64,000 nt of DNA. Source: Cladophialophora immunda. Lineage: Eukaryota > Ascomycota > Eurotiomycetes > Chaetothyriales > Herpotrichiellaceae. This document shows positions 25,313 to 37,463 of the stretch, in pieces; position 1 is the stretch's first letter; each line of letters opens with the position of its first letter. The position numbers and the translations under genes are program-made. Under the pieces are notes generated by a model. That model was not told the origin of the DNA. It saw only the letters and a program-made list of their open reading frames with translations, and ran no database searches. The stretch is from NCBI RefSeq assembly GCF_000835495.1, contig NW_015622547.1:2356001-2420000 (forward strand). Reading direction: 5' to 3'.

Positions 25313-26296
25313 TTATCGTAGCAGGAGAGCCGTGATAATGCCGCCTCCAAACATCCCAGCGACGGTAATGAAGCTGCTCAAGCCCATGGTGGCCATCCCG
25401 GAGATCCCATGTCCACTCGCACATCCGCCCGCCATCCTGGCGCCGAATATCATCGTGAACCCCCCGGCGGCAGCGGTGAGGGGACTGATCGCTGGGCCTC
25501 CTGCCTCGGACACCGCTGGTATGAATTGCGAAATGAGCTTCGACCCGCCCATGACGCCGCTGGCAAAGACGATATTCGATAAGCCCGGGCCCGCCGTCCC
25601 GTCCACGACGCTCCAGAAATATTTCCCGATATCTTCATAGGCGCTTGAAACACCGAGGGTCTTGCGAGTGAACAGAACGGAGGTTGCTTGCGCCACACCG
25701 ATAAGAAGCCCGCCCACGATCGGGTTGAGCCAGTGATCGCGCGTGGGTGCCAAGAACGTGGCGGCACCGATCATGACAAGACACAGAGTCTCGTACAGGA
25801 GAATCATGGAGTTGGTGGACAGGCCCAGCTTCTCCTGCACGGTTTGCTGGGGAGGACCGGCATGGGTTTTCGCAGGTGGCGTTCGCTTGAGATATGCTGC
25901 CGATTTGACGAAGGCAATTGCTCCCAAGATACATCCAGCAGCAACCGCCGGTGCGGATTTCACCCCCATCGCAAGCTGCACCAGGACGGTCCCGGGGCAA
26001 GCACCCGTCAAGGCCATGCCGATACCGTGTAAGAGCCCACCAATGAGGTTTGCATCGTATCTCATGAACCAGCCATACGAGGAGTCGGATCGGGGCGAGA
26101 GTTTGGCGTACTTTGCTCGATTCGCGCCGACCACGATCAACGCGCTGCAAGCACTGGCAGCGAGGAAGCTCTTGAGCATATGAAAATTGCCCAGCTGAAG
26201 CTGTGAGACGATAACGGACGGGGAGTATACGCCCGATGCAGTCAGAGCAGCGCCAAAAATGCCGCCACTTGCGGCGCTCAGCAGAAGGGAAGACAT
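25313..26296 (-). CDS. YeeE/YedE-family (TsuA-like) thiosulfate/sulfur transporter
   Basis: An intronless gene for 327 aa. Many hydrophobic segments alternate with short loops, and the two family half-sites are present: GMALTGACPGT with C100 and GARMAGGCASGHGISG with C292. In the bacterial thiosulfate transporter TsuA, conserved cysteines at comparable spacing carry the substrate through the membrane, so thiosulfate or a related sulfur compound is the likely cargo. The protein appears as one polypeptide holding both repeats. A central loop (about 135-160, KRTPPAKTHAGPPQQ) is extended. Start at the ATG at 26296 is followed directly by the first hydrophobic helix. No other sulfur gene is adjacent; the sulfatase lies 20 kb away. 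Confidence 0.92.
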   Translation of the reverse strand: MSSLLLSAASGGIFGAALTASGVYSPSVIVSQLQLGNFHMLKSFLAASACSALIVVGANRAKYAKLSPRSDSSYGWFMRYDANLIGGLLHGIGMALTGACPGTVLVQLAMGVKSAPAVAAGCILGAIAFVKSAAYLKRTPPAKTHAGPPQQTVQEKLGLSTNSMILLYETLCLVMIGAATFLAPTRDHWLNPIVGGLLIGVAQATSVLFTRKTLGVSSAYEDIGKYFWSVVDGTAGPGLSNIVFASGVMGGSKLISQFIPAVSEAGGPAISPLTAAAGGFTMIFGARMAGGCASGHGISGMATMGLSSFITVAGMFGGGIITALLLR

Positions 26297-27499
26297 GTTG
26301 TTTGTCTGTCTGCGGCGGTGCTAAGAAACAATCGAGCGAACTCTGATGGTGGAAGCCCAGTTGAGAGCTGGACATTCCTCGAGATTTCAGGAAATGCTTT
26401 TTGGGTGGCTTGCGAGCTGAGGCTTGGACCCCGAGAGTAGACCCCGACATAACGGTCCTAAGGCGACGCTAAAGCAGAGCCAGGCTCGCCACGAGGTCTT
26501 TTGCTCAATTCCCAAATTTCGAGCATTTTGGGTCCGTGGCGGAAAATAGACTCGAGTCCCCGAGGACGCCGCAAAACCCACCTCTGGTGAAAAATGGAAA
26601 GAAAATGGTCCATCGCTAGCCAGGGGGTAGGGTAGAAGACGAGGTCCCCGTATGAGAAGATCCAAATCCCCAGGCTCCCAGGGAAACCGATTCCCGCCAG
26701 AAACGGCGATGCATACGAGTAACAGCAGCGATCGTTCGCTGATATCCATCCCGTGTCATGAACCTGGCTAAGGCTTTGGCTGCATCATAGGCAGAAAGTA
26801 GACCCGGTCGCTTATTTGGAGCGGGGAGCAGGGCAAATTGGCCACGCTCGCCCTTCGTATTCGCGCGGGGCAGAGTCTGAAACCGACAAAAATAGCCGTG
26901 CAGTTCAACAATAATGATTAGTCTTCCTCGGTGCTTGAGGCACGACAAGATTGGTTGGACTTTATGACTTGCTTGTGGTGTTAAGAAGCATAAGATTAAG
27001 AGGTTGACATGAAGATGACCTGAGGTTGAAAGAAAGAGGGCAAGGCAAGGCGCTGATGGAGACCTGCAGGGGCAGTCAACAGGTGGGACAATCCTACCCG
27101 ACTTGCACTCTCTCTGTGACTGCCCAGCAGGATACCTTAGGGATCTTGTAGCCAGACCTGGAGTGAGGTCATAGAGCGAGATATGGCTTAGACATATAAT
27201 GTCAATGCTCTCAGGTTATTAGCCCATTAATTATGTTCTCTACATACACAGGAGGTACAAGTGACTTGGGGGAACTTATGGGTGACGCTGCCCTGCGCCA
27301 CGAGATCTGTATCATGCTGATCATCTCAGAAAGCCGATCGGAGGACGAAGGGCCGTACATGGCTAGACCCTAATGGGTCGGTCAGACTGACTTCCATATC
27401 GTCATCGAACATGGACATAACACCGTGAATCTGATCTCTATCTACGTCCAGGATCCAGTCCATCGTCTTGTTTCGATCAATTGCCATCATTCTCGTACC
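26297..27499. other. Divergent intergenic region
   Basis: 1.2 kb between the transporter and the DUF427 gene. No gene supported. It contains a 15-nt match (26449-26463) to a highly conserved large-subunit rRNA segment, treated under findings. Confidence 0.5.
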
Positions 27500-28160
27500 A
27501 TGGCTGCGAAACCAAAGTTGAACGTCCAGAATTTCCCCCGCCCTCCCTTGCTAGAGAAAACCCCGAGGCATTTGGTGCTTAGATGGAATGGACAGACTCT
27601 AGCTGACACCAAATCAGCGTACTGGGTTTTGGAGACTACGCATCCTCCTAGTGAGTCCAGTGCTCCTCTAGCATGTCGCGGCACAAGAAATGGAGAGCAA
27701 TATGTGCCTAGGGAAATCCGTCCCTGTCCAACCAAATGGCACTGACACCGAACCATTTACTGGTGCAGCATATTATCTTCCCCGAAACTCCGTCTCCGAC
27801 TCTTTCAACCTTACTCAGGTCCCCGAGAAGGCATCCCTTTGCGAATGGAAAGGCCGAGCCACGTATTGGGATTTGACGGACAAGTCGACAGGGCAGACCG
27901 TCAAGAACAAAATATGGAGCTATGAGTCGCCGACCCCGGCTTTCACGAGCATCAAGGGATACTTGTCCTTCTATGCCAGCGGCGTGCCGTGGGAATGCTT
28001 CGTCGACGATGAGAAGGTGACTCCGCAGGAAGGTACGTAGTTGAACCCAAGTGGCAGCCGCATCTGATTCCCCCTCTTTGTAGGCGACTATTATGGTGGA
28101 TGGGTGACAAGTGAGCTCGAAGGACCCATGAAAGGAGGCCCTGGCACATGGGGCTGGTAG
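27500..28160 (+). CDS. DUF427 domain protein
   Basis: Exons 27500-27650, 27769-28032 and 28084-28160 give 163 aa. Seen: the short N-terminal strand RHLVLRWNGQTLADTKSAYWV, then YYLPRNSV, the core CEWKGRATYWDL typical of DUF427, then WSYESPTPAFTSIKGYLSFY and the ending GDYYGGWVTSELEGP. The family has a small beta-rich fold and no established catalytic role; cytosolic location expected. Both introns (118 and 51 nt) restore the frame. The ATG at 27500 is chosen over an upstream non-ATG extension. Confidence 0.9.
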
Positions 28161-29157
28161 TCTCAAGGTTCACCGCGGGGGCCAAAGCTCTCCGCAGGCC
28201 AAACATCTGCCACCACACATAGATGCACTCCGTATGTCTCATCCAACTCTTTGCTGCTCAGAGCGCAGCGTGGTTTGGTGCCATAACAATCCTGATCTGA
28301 GCCCGTGCAGGTATCGGATTGGGACACGGTGAGATAGTTCCTGCACAGAAATGGCAATAGAGGTCTCTCGAGGTCAGCTGGCTTCATTGTCGCTGGAGTC
28401 GAACTCGTCACGTCCATCACAAGCGCGGCCTAGCCCACGTGTACCCGGGGTGAGCGGATGTGTTGCCGCCATCAGGGGGGGACAGACGGAATCGACAAGA
28501 GTGGCAAGGGTCCATCTCGCATCATTAGTGAGTATTTGGTAGAGTCAAAGAAGAGAAAGAAGCTGGGATAACATGGCAACGAGTCAGACTGCTCTGAGCA
28601 ATGCGGGAAGAAGAGGCTCGGTGCCGGACTGCTTGATAAACCAGAACCGCGCTTTCCCTCTTTGGGACCGGAGCTCTCTTCCTCCGACGTCCTTATCCGT
28701 GCTAGCGCATTCTGTCTAAATTCTCCGATTGGGTTCTCGGCTAACCTCGATATTCCGTCATACCCCCCACGACCATTGTCTCCATGCCACTTTCGATGCC
28801 TTCCGCCTCGCTCAATGGGGGCAATCAATGGTAAACTGGGTCATGTGTTGCATATCTGCTCTTTAGCATTCCTCTGTTACAGAGATCCTCACGTCGCGGC
28901 CTTGTCTCCGTCGTCAGATCTAGTGGGCGAAGTGGATTCTTTGCTTTCGCTGCTGGGAGTTGTGGAAGGTAGCACGCCGTGTTGCGTGGCGGTTGAAACC
29001 CTTTTCAATTCTCCAATTCCCGTGCCTGAGCTCCTCTCTTCCTACGGTACAAGGACTCTCGAGCTTTGTCTGTAAATATATTCTTGATTCGTTGCTTCTT
29101 GTGAACTTTTCTCCTTTTCCTTTTCCCCCAGAGAACCATCGTGGTAACTGAAAGCCG
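28161..29157. other. Intergenic region
   Basis: About 1 kb upstream of the beta-mannosidase. A plus frame at 28662-29075 is open but shows no domain; it runs into pyrimidine-rich sequence expected of a leader. No gene called. Confidence 0.45.
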
Positions 29158-31863
29158 ATGGGGGACATGTCCGGGTTCGATGACATGCTGGTGCCCATGG
29201 AGGTCCTCGACTTGTCCGTGGGGTGGTCGTTCAAGCAGAGTGATGATGTTGGTGAAAATGCCTGGTGTTCGGTCAAGAAGATTCCTTCCACTGTGCACCA
29301 GGATCTGATCGACAACAAGAAGTGTGTATTGTGGCATTCCTTCACAACCGCACTGGAGCTGATGTAGATACTCACCAGACTGGATGATCCCTTTGTCGGA
29401 TTCAATGAGATCAAGGCTGAGTGGGTAGGTTTGAAATCATGGACTTATCGGACCAGACTCGCCAGACTATCTGTGCCGCAAGGCTCCAAAGCTGTCCTGG
29501 CTTTTGATGGTCTCGACACCTTTGCTCATGTCAAGTTAGATGGCAAAACCATCCTTCGAAGCGACAACATGTTCTTGCCGCACCGAGTCGACGTCACAGA
29601 AGCCATTCAGTCCACAATGGACCATAGTTTAGAGATCGAATTCGAGCCCGCCTTCCTGAAAGCCCGGGAAATCAAAGACCAGCACCCGGAGCATAAATTC
29701 ATCTGTTTCAATGGCGATTCGGCGCGTCTGGCCGTCAGGAAAGCGCAGTATCACTGGGGCTGGGACTGGGGACCTTTCCTCATGTGTGCAGGAATCTGGA
29801 AACCTGTTCGGCTGGAGATATATTCCATCAGAATAGCCGATTTGAGGACCGACGTTATCATCTCAGACGACTACAAGCTCGCCACGATCCAGGCCTCTGC
29901 GGAGATTGAAGGACTCGGGGACCCTCATGGGGATGTCAAAGCTAACTTCACCGTCACTTTGGGAGACAGAGAGATCTTTTCAACCCAGGCCAGCGTGGTG
30001 TCGGGCAAGAAGGCCACCGCCCAGCTCAAGGTCTCCGACCCGAAATTGTGGATGCCCAGCGGGTACGGGCAGCAGCCCCTATACACTGTGAGTGTAACGA
30101 TTTCAACCGAAGGAACTGTGTTGCACCAAGAGTCACGGCGCATCGGTTTACGCAAGGTGCAACTTGTGCAGGAGCATGATTCTCATGGCAAGTCGTTTTA
30201 TTTCCGTGTCAACGACGTCGACATCTTCTGTGGTGGCTCATGCTGGATCCCTACCGACAGCTTTTTGACCAACGTGACCCCTGAGAAGTATCGAGCTTGG
30301 ATCGAGTTGATGGTACCCGCGAACCAGAAAATGATCAGGTAACACGAGACAGTGACCCTTCCCCCCTCCCCCGAATCCTCCCGAACGGCCCTCTGATGGG
30401 ATTTGAAGCTAACGGCGTGGCTCAGAGTTTGGGGAGGAGGGATTTACGAACACGACGCCTTCTACGACGCTTGCGACGAGTTGGGGATTATGGTGTGGCA
30501 GGATTTCATGTTTGGATGCGGAAACTACCCCTGCTTTCCGGCAATACTCAAGTCGATCGAAGCGGAGGCCGTGGCCAATGTGCGCCGCATCCGCCATCAC
30601 CCATGCTTGGTGATTTTTGCCGGGAACAATGAGGACTACCAAGTACAGGAGTCTGCTCATTTGACCTACGACTATGACGACAAGAACGAGGAGCACTGGC
30701 TGAAATCTGACTTCCCAGCACGATACATCTACGAATCACTACTGCCGAGGGTCTCGGCCGCGGAGGCGCCCTGGATCCCATATCATCCGGGATCGCCATG
30801 GGGTGATGGCAAGATCAGCTCGGACCCCACGGTTGGGGACATGCACCAGTGGAATGTCTGGCACGGCACGCAGGAGAAGTATCAAATCTTTGATTCGCTG
30901 GGAGGACGGTTCAATTCCGAGTTCGGCATGGAGGCATTCCCACACATTGCGACAATCAAGTCGTTTGTTGAGAGGGAGGAAGATCTCTATCCGCAAAGTC
31001 ATGTGTTGGATTTTCACAACAAGGCCGATGGGCACGAAAGACGAATTGCCACGTACCTGGTGGAGAATGTGAGAACGGCGACAAAGCTCGAGGCGTACAT
31101 CCACTTGACCCAGCTGATCCAATGCGAGGCGCTGATGTTTGGCTATCGCGGCTGGCGGAAACAATGGGGGGACGACCGACGCTGCGGCGGAGCGCTGGTG
31201 TGGCAGCTCAACGACTGCTGGCCGGTGACTAGCTGGTCGATTGTTGACTACTACCTGAGGAGAAAACCGGCGTATTATGCCATGGCGCGAGTTCTAGCCC
31301 CGGTGGCGGTCGGAATTCGTCGATCTCACCACGACTGGAGTGTGACACACGCCCGCGAACCCCGGACGCAGGATTGGGAGTTGTGGGTCGTCAGTACGAA
31401 GCTGACCGAGATCACCGCAGATGTGGAGGTCAGGTTTGTGTCCGTACGCACAGGCCTGGAGATCAAGGACAAGATTGTCAAGAAAGGAATCAAGGTCAAA
31501 GCAAACGGAACTACCGACGTTCTCAGGGGCAAGGTCGACAATGTGCAGGAGGAGCCCCATGTCCTGGCAGCTCGCATTTGGGTCGACGGCACATTGGTTG
31601 CTCGTGACACCGATTGGCCGCAGCCTCTAAAATATCTCCAGTTTCCCGATCGGAACGTCAAGGTCGAGGTGGTGGGTGACGAGATGCATGTCTCTGCAGA
31701 CAGGCCGGTCAAATGTCTTGTGTTTGAGGAGCGGGAAGGGTGTCATCTAAGCGACAGCGCTATTGACTTGGTGCCCAATGACCAGCAGATTATCCGAGTG
31801 CGCGGGCTCAAGGCTGGAGAACCACCACTCGACTGGACATACCTGGGGGCTGGGGAGCAGTAA
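29158..31863 (+). CDS. mndB: Intracellular beta-mannosidase, GH2
   Basis: Removes terminal beta-1,4-mannose from manno-oligosaccharides. Exons 29158-29321, 29379-30338 and 30426-31863 give 853 aa, close to the length of fungal type-B beta-mannosidases. Seen: VLDLSVGWSFKQSDD at the start of the sugar-binding domain, YHWGWDWGPFL, then VWGGGIYEHDAFYDACDELG and VWQDFMFGCGNYP in the TIM barrel. The acid/base is E444 in AGNNED and the nucleophile E540 in NSEFGMEAFP. QLNDCWPVTSWS follows. No signal peptide, so it acts inside the cell on imported mannobiose or similar, like Aspergillus MndB rather than secreted MndA. Several Met codons lie near the start (M1, M4, M10, M14). The gene downstream encodes a ClrB/ManR-like regulator, an arrangement I recall from Aspergillus. 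Confidence 0.94.
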
Positions 31864-34319
31864 GACAGGCGCAGTCAATGACCCCTGGAAGCCGAGGTTA
31901 CGAAGCCTGGGACCAGACCAGGGCACGCACGACATGCCCAAGAAGGACATTGCACATTGCCGACAAATGGAAAGCAGCCAGGGTGTTATGTGGTTTTTTT
32001 TCGGCCCGATGGAAAAAGTCGATTTCAAGACGGTTGAAGTTCAACTTGCTTAAGCGGTCTGTCAGCCTGATGAGGCTTTTTTGTGTCTTCAACTCAGAAG
32101 ATGTGGGAGGCTTGGTGAGTGGCTGTGAAGGTGTTGAGAAAGCGGACAAGGCAGAGAAGGAGCCCAAAAGTTTCTCGTTTCCCCCCGGTATAACATCGGA
32201 TGGAAGAGGCCAGGGTTATGTAATGGTGACGATGTTACATAGCCTCCTGCGTCGGGTCGATAGAGACCGATTTCCTGTCTGCACCCAGGAGCTGGGCAAC
32301 TCGTCAGGCTTTCTTTCCTCTCTCTTTTCGCCAAGATAGACCCTCAGAGGATGGGTCAGACGAGCGGTGCGCCCGACCACCCCTTTAGAAACTCCGTAGT
32401 CTGCCGGCCATTTGTTGCGCAAGAGCAAGAGAAAAGCCCCATTGGGTGCCAATAATATGATTCCAGAAGGGGGGTAGAAGGTGGCATTATTCGTGCGAAT
32501 GGAGCAATGGGAAGATGTTCGGCAGATTGGGAATCGAAGGCACAAAAAGGGCCCGCCGGCTAAAGCGAGACGGACGCACGGAATCTTCCTCTTAGTCCCA
32601 ATGGCGGCTAAATAGGTGATTCACGGGCTCGGCGAGGCTGGTCGTGGTGGTTTGGAGGCGCTATCCGTGGTCCGAGAGGAGAGGAAACTAGGCCAGAGGG
32701 GGCTTGGAGGGAGCAGAGATGACACCTCGAGAGAGGGTGCTGTACGCGGTATTCCCAAGCTGTTTTGCAAGGAGAGACGGGAGGTGTCTGCCATCAATGT
32801 TCGTCAGTCCTGTAGCCCACCTAACAAGCCATGTGGACAGTGGGACAGGGGAGTGTGCAGCCGGGACATGGCAATGGAGATAGAGATGGAGGTGGAGATG
32901 ATGGCCCTGGCGTTTGGTGAGGGTGATGGCGATGGTGAGGGTTATGGTGATGGTGATACGAGGTAGAGATGTGGATGTCGATGGAGGATGTGGAGGCGGT
33001 CAAGGCCAAATGATGAAGCTCCCCACAATGTGCCGGGCGCAGGCAGAGACTGGTCCATGGGATCCATCCACCCATCCTCATCACCATCATCAAGGACTGA
33101 ATACCACCTCCTCGACTACTACTACATCTCCTCTTCTTCCGACATTACGCAGTACGGAGAGTGGACAGTAGCATGTACCACCTGTACCGCCGGCCGCCAC
33201 TCCAATCACTCATCAAATTACCACCTACACGTACTACCCACCCCCTCTTCGCTCTCCCCTCCACCTACTCCATCTACCTTCCCAAGATCTCTTTTGTGGC
33301 CATCATCAACAATGTCCAAGACTGACTGCCACATAGTACTGCCCCTGCTCTGTCCTCTATCCCTCTTCTCATTCCCCTTTCGCCTTGCTTGACACGTTGG
33401 ACAAAGGGTGACAAATACAGTCCCTTGACCAGTCAAGTCCCGCAACCTCGACCCTCCCTCCCTCCGACATCCAGTAGCCTTTCCCTTAGCTCACGTCCAT
33501 CCTAATCGAAAACGCTACTGCATGCACCTGAACGAGCCAGTTCTACTCCTGCTGCTTCCCTTCCTTCTGGAGCTTTTCCATGGCTCGCTCTTTACATAAC
33601 GCTAGGGCGTCCCAAACCAACCACCCCTGCTCATGACCCTGGTCTATTCTTCTCCCTCTACTCTCGCCCAGGAGACAAGCACACCACCCTCTGAAGCTAC
33701 TGGCGCAACCTCTAGCACAAACCTGGTATCTGACCCCGTCATGCATGTGGTTGAACTTAACCATCTCCCCGGTCAAGATTGCCCTTGTTATTCCCACAGT
33801 TTCCCCGGATTCTTCCATATGGCCCGTGGAACGAGTTCAGGCGGTAGGATGCAGAAGCATATTACATCTGGGGCTTCTACTCCTCCTGGTATCGAGTTCT
33901 GACCAACTCATTATTTTGTACGCTGCAAGTCTGGTTGGAGGCACACGCTTCTTCTGCACCTTCTGCATCTTCCTGGCCCAAATTCCCTGTCTAACCTACC
34001 ACTATCCACCAATCTGCGTGCTAGCTATTGCCCTGTCGATCTTTGATTACCTCGGTCTCAAGGTCGATCAGAGCATCATAGCTCTGACAGGGGACACTTT
34101 CAGGGAAAGCTGGCTCTCTTATTACACTTAAACCCCTGGGACTTCTGGCCCGCTGCCCGAGGTTGAGACTCCGAGGTCTCAGCGTTCTGGAGAGCAACTG
34201 ACTTCGCCAGCCTACTCTCCGCTGGTCCCAACTATATCAGAAACCGTCTTGCTTTGTGGATTGCTGTCGTGTCATTTATTTTGCCGGATTTCCAGCTTGC
34301 TAGTCTGGCCCACTTCAGA
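31864..34319. other. Long region between mndB-like and clrB-like genes
   Basis: 2.46 kb without a supported gene. Contains a GATGG-rich purine repeat (32868-32965) and a long pyrimidine-rich tract (about 33190-33400). Several upstream ATGs and open frames (e.g. 33745-34131) precede the regulator, so much of this may be a long promoter and 5' leader with uORFs. Confidence 0.5.
32868..32965. repeat. GATGG/GGTGAT-rich imperfect repeat
   Basis: Imperfect six-base units (GATGGA, GATGGC, GATGGT, GGTGAT) repeat across about 100 nt, purine-rich on the plus strand. Confidence 0.65.
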
Positions 34320-36858
34320 ATGTTCCACACATTCGAGACTGCACAGTATCACAGCCCAGAACAGGCCGAGCAAAATGCAAGCTCGGCCGCAAAGCGGAGG
34401 ACCTCCACGGTGAGAGCTTGTGAGCCTTGCCGACGGCGCAAGATCAGGTGCAGTGGAGAGCACCCATGTGAAACGTGTCAATGGTATCGGAAGGCTGCGT
34501 CTTGTCATTATACGGAGCCTAGACAACGTCAGATGCCCTCCAGAAGGTGAGCAGAGATACTGTCCATATCCCAAGTTGGCCAATCCCTGACCTTTCGTGG
34601 ACAGATCTGTCGAGAAGATCTCTCAGACGCTGCAGGACTATCGGGCCATCCTGCAAAAGCTCTTTCCAAACGTGCATCCAGACCAGCTGAAAGAGCTTCC
34701 TCGCGAAAGGCTCGTCGAGCTCATTCAGAAGAGTAGTCCATTTCATCCTCCCTCGCCCCGAACACCCAGTGTGGAGGAGAAACCGCCTCCCATGAATCCT
34801 GATGCTGCCAACCTCGAGCAGCTGCAACCGACCCCTGCAGACAGTAACGATGGGTTTCCCGACCGCAAGACCCATGCTTTGAAAGGTATCACGGACGACG
34901 TCAACATGCTGTCCTTGTCAGTCAAGCAGAACTCCTCGTATCTTGGGATATCCTCCGTCATGGCGGTCCTTAGAGTCATCACTTGGCTCGATCCAGACTG
35001 CCTGACCAAGTCTCCCGAAAGGAGCGTCATTCCAACACGTGAACCATCACCGGCTCCAGAGAACCACAGGACGGAGTCTGACCAGACACGAAATGACACC
35101 TCTTCGGCGTCCGCCTGGGACGAAATTCCTCTAATCAATGCATACTTTAGCTATGTCCATCCCTTCATTCCCTTGATTGAGGAGCAAGTCTTTCGAGATA
35201 CATATATGGCAGCACAAAGAACCGACTCTCGATGGCTTCTGCTTCTCAATAGTGTCCTGGCTATGGGTAGCGTGGCAGCAGGGTCGTCCGATGACACGGG
35301 CCATCATGTCTATTTCAACCGAGCAAAGCAACATCTCAACATGGACACGTTGGATTCTGCCCACCTCGAGACTGTCCAGGCGCTTGCCATCTTGAGCGGC
35401 TTCTATCTTCATTACGTCCAGATACCCAATCAAGCAAATGCTTTGATGGGTGCCACCTTGAGAGTTGCTACCACGTTGGGACTGCATCGAGACTACACCG
35501 AAGGAGTTGGGCCCGCAAAGATCCAGAAGGCATCGTTCTCCATTGAGATGCGTCGGCGAATATGGTGGTGTACGTTCATTTTGGATGCGTGGGCGGGCAA
35601 TACTCTGGGAAGGCCGAGCATGGGTCGAATGAGCCATGCCATCACAGCAAAGCCTCCTCAAGAACCCATCGGCCAGTCTACAGCCATGCTGGCGTTGGTG
35701 CAGGAAAACGTTCGCTTCTGCATCATCAGCACAAAGATGGAAGACGCCCTTGCCGTGTCTCCTCTTTTAGAAGAGTATGAACGCTGTCCTCTGGATGCAC
35801 TATATCTTGAATGGTACAAGCATTCGTCGGTGCAGTCAGACTCTTCACACCCAAACCCCAACGAGCCTCGCGGCGTCACAGTTGTCAAAAATGTCATGAG
35901 GTGGCGCTACCTGTCGAATCGAATCATTCTTCACCGCCCTGCTCTGCTCTGGTATGCCATGCGCAAAATCCCATGGGAGAGTCTCTCCCCAGAGAGGCAA
36001 GCAGCAATCGAACTCTGCCGGGGCGTATGTGCGGAGTTGATTAACGACATTGCCTGCACCTGGCGAGGTCAGAAGGCTTGTCAAATGTCTGGCTGGAATG
36101 CCACATGGCTCCTTTATCAAGCCGTGATGGTTCCACTTCTCTCGCTGTACTCGGATCCCCACGACGTCGACGTGGTGGAGAGCAGCCGCCATCAAGTTGA
36201 AGTCGCCATGCAAGTCTTCAAGGAGCTGCAGGGCTGGTCTTCCACCGCTCGCCGGTCGCTGGAGGTCATCCTCCGGCTATATGAAGCCAGCAAACGGCAT
36301 TCAGCCGCTCTGCAGGAGCTACAGGAGACATACCTGCCAAATACCATGGATACGCCTACGTCGTTCACGACGCCAGCTCCACAACACGCGCAATTGACGA
36401 CCATGCCGACGTCCACAGCGGCGGCGGCGTCGTCGTCTTTCCGTCCCACATATATTGACGTCTCCTTTGCCAACACCTACGGCAACCTGGACGACCTGAA
36501 CACAGCCACCCAGGAGCTGTTCATGGACAACATGTTCGACACGCTCAACTGGAGCACGAGCTGGGACAGCCCCATTGGCGGAACCCCGATGATGAACGGC
36601 TGGGATTACAGCTCCATGCACCACTGGGCGGGCATCCCCCAGGCGGATGAATATTTTGGCGGATTCGGCCTGTCTGACGACCCCGGCAGCCAGATGGGAG
36701 TGGTGGGGGCTTCGGACGCAGGAGGAGCAGGGGTTGGGACTGGGACAGGACCAGCAGGGGGTCCGTTCGACGTGGACATGCACGCCGCCCCCAATCCGGG
36801 GGATATCATGAACGGACACTATGCACATAATACGAGTATGGATCATCGGCACCCGTGA
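34320..36858 (+). CDS. clrB: Zn2Cys6 regulator, ClrB/CLR-2/ManR-like
   Basis: Exons 34320-34546 and 34605-36858 (58-nt intron) give 826 aa. The zinc cluster near residues 34-64 reads ACEPCRRRKIRC then CETCQWYRKAASC. It is followed by a coiled linker (VEKISQTLQDYRAILQKLF) and the fungal-specific middle domain (YFSYVHPFIPLIEEQVF, RRRIWWCTFILDAW, LGRPSMGRM). The C-terminal third is Gly/Pro/Asn rich and ends near PNPGDIMNGHYAHN. The cluster and linker resemble ClrB of Aspergillus, CLR-2 of Neurospora and ManR, which switch on cellulase and mannanase genes; this is from memory, not a search. The beta-mannosidase gene next door supports it. Expected to act in the nucleus when beta-linked oligosaccharides are sensed. 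Confidence 0.85.
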
Positions 36859-37463
36859 TGAGGACGGAAAACGAGATGGGCTCTGGGGCCCCACACTTCG
36901 GGTCGTGGAACGAATACTTGGGTGCTGTTCAAGAACAACTATGTGGTACAGGGCGATGGCATGAAGAAGCGATGAAGCGGGCAAAAAAAGGTGGTCACTC
37001 GTATTCCCCTTTGTTTTTTCTTTGCCCTCTCTCCTTTGTAGGAGTGGCTGGAGTATTGATAGCACATGAACTTGAGCGCGCGCGTATGAGCACAGGCATA
37101 TGCAATATGATATCTAGACTTTGATGACTGATTTGATCGATAAGTCGCAAGACAAACTACCGCGTCCCCTCTCCCTGCGTCAATCTATAGCTTTATTTTC
37201 TGGATTCTATTTTTCTTTCCATTCTCCGCCCTCCCTCTACACACCTGTCTAGGTTGCTCCCGTGTAAATCTGTCAAACCAACATCTAGCGCCGACCGGCC
37301 GGAACAATCAACCAACCAACCACCTCAACCCAATGCAAGCCTTCTTCTGCGTATCCAAGGAGTGGGAGGCTAGCAAGAGTAGCCTGCTCATCAGACGCTC
37401 CTCCTACACGCCATAATGTCCCATTTGGCCACCCTGAATCCCCCCGTCACCATCCCCCTTGCC
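36859..37463. other. Convergent intergenic region
   Basis: 605 bp between the regulator and the ferric-reductase-like gene; 3' UTRs. No gene seen. Confidence 0.5.

Noticed and set aside
28662..29075. 137-codon plus frame before the beta-mannosidase
   Set aside because: No motif and rich in leader-like pyrimidine tracts; no splice join to the mannosidase improves the model.
33745..34131. Hydrophobic plus frame of 128 codons before the clrB-like gene
   Set aside because: Begins at a non-ATG or internal codon and lies in pyrimidine-rich leader-like sequence; hydrophobicity follows from T/C richness.
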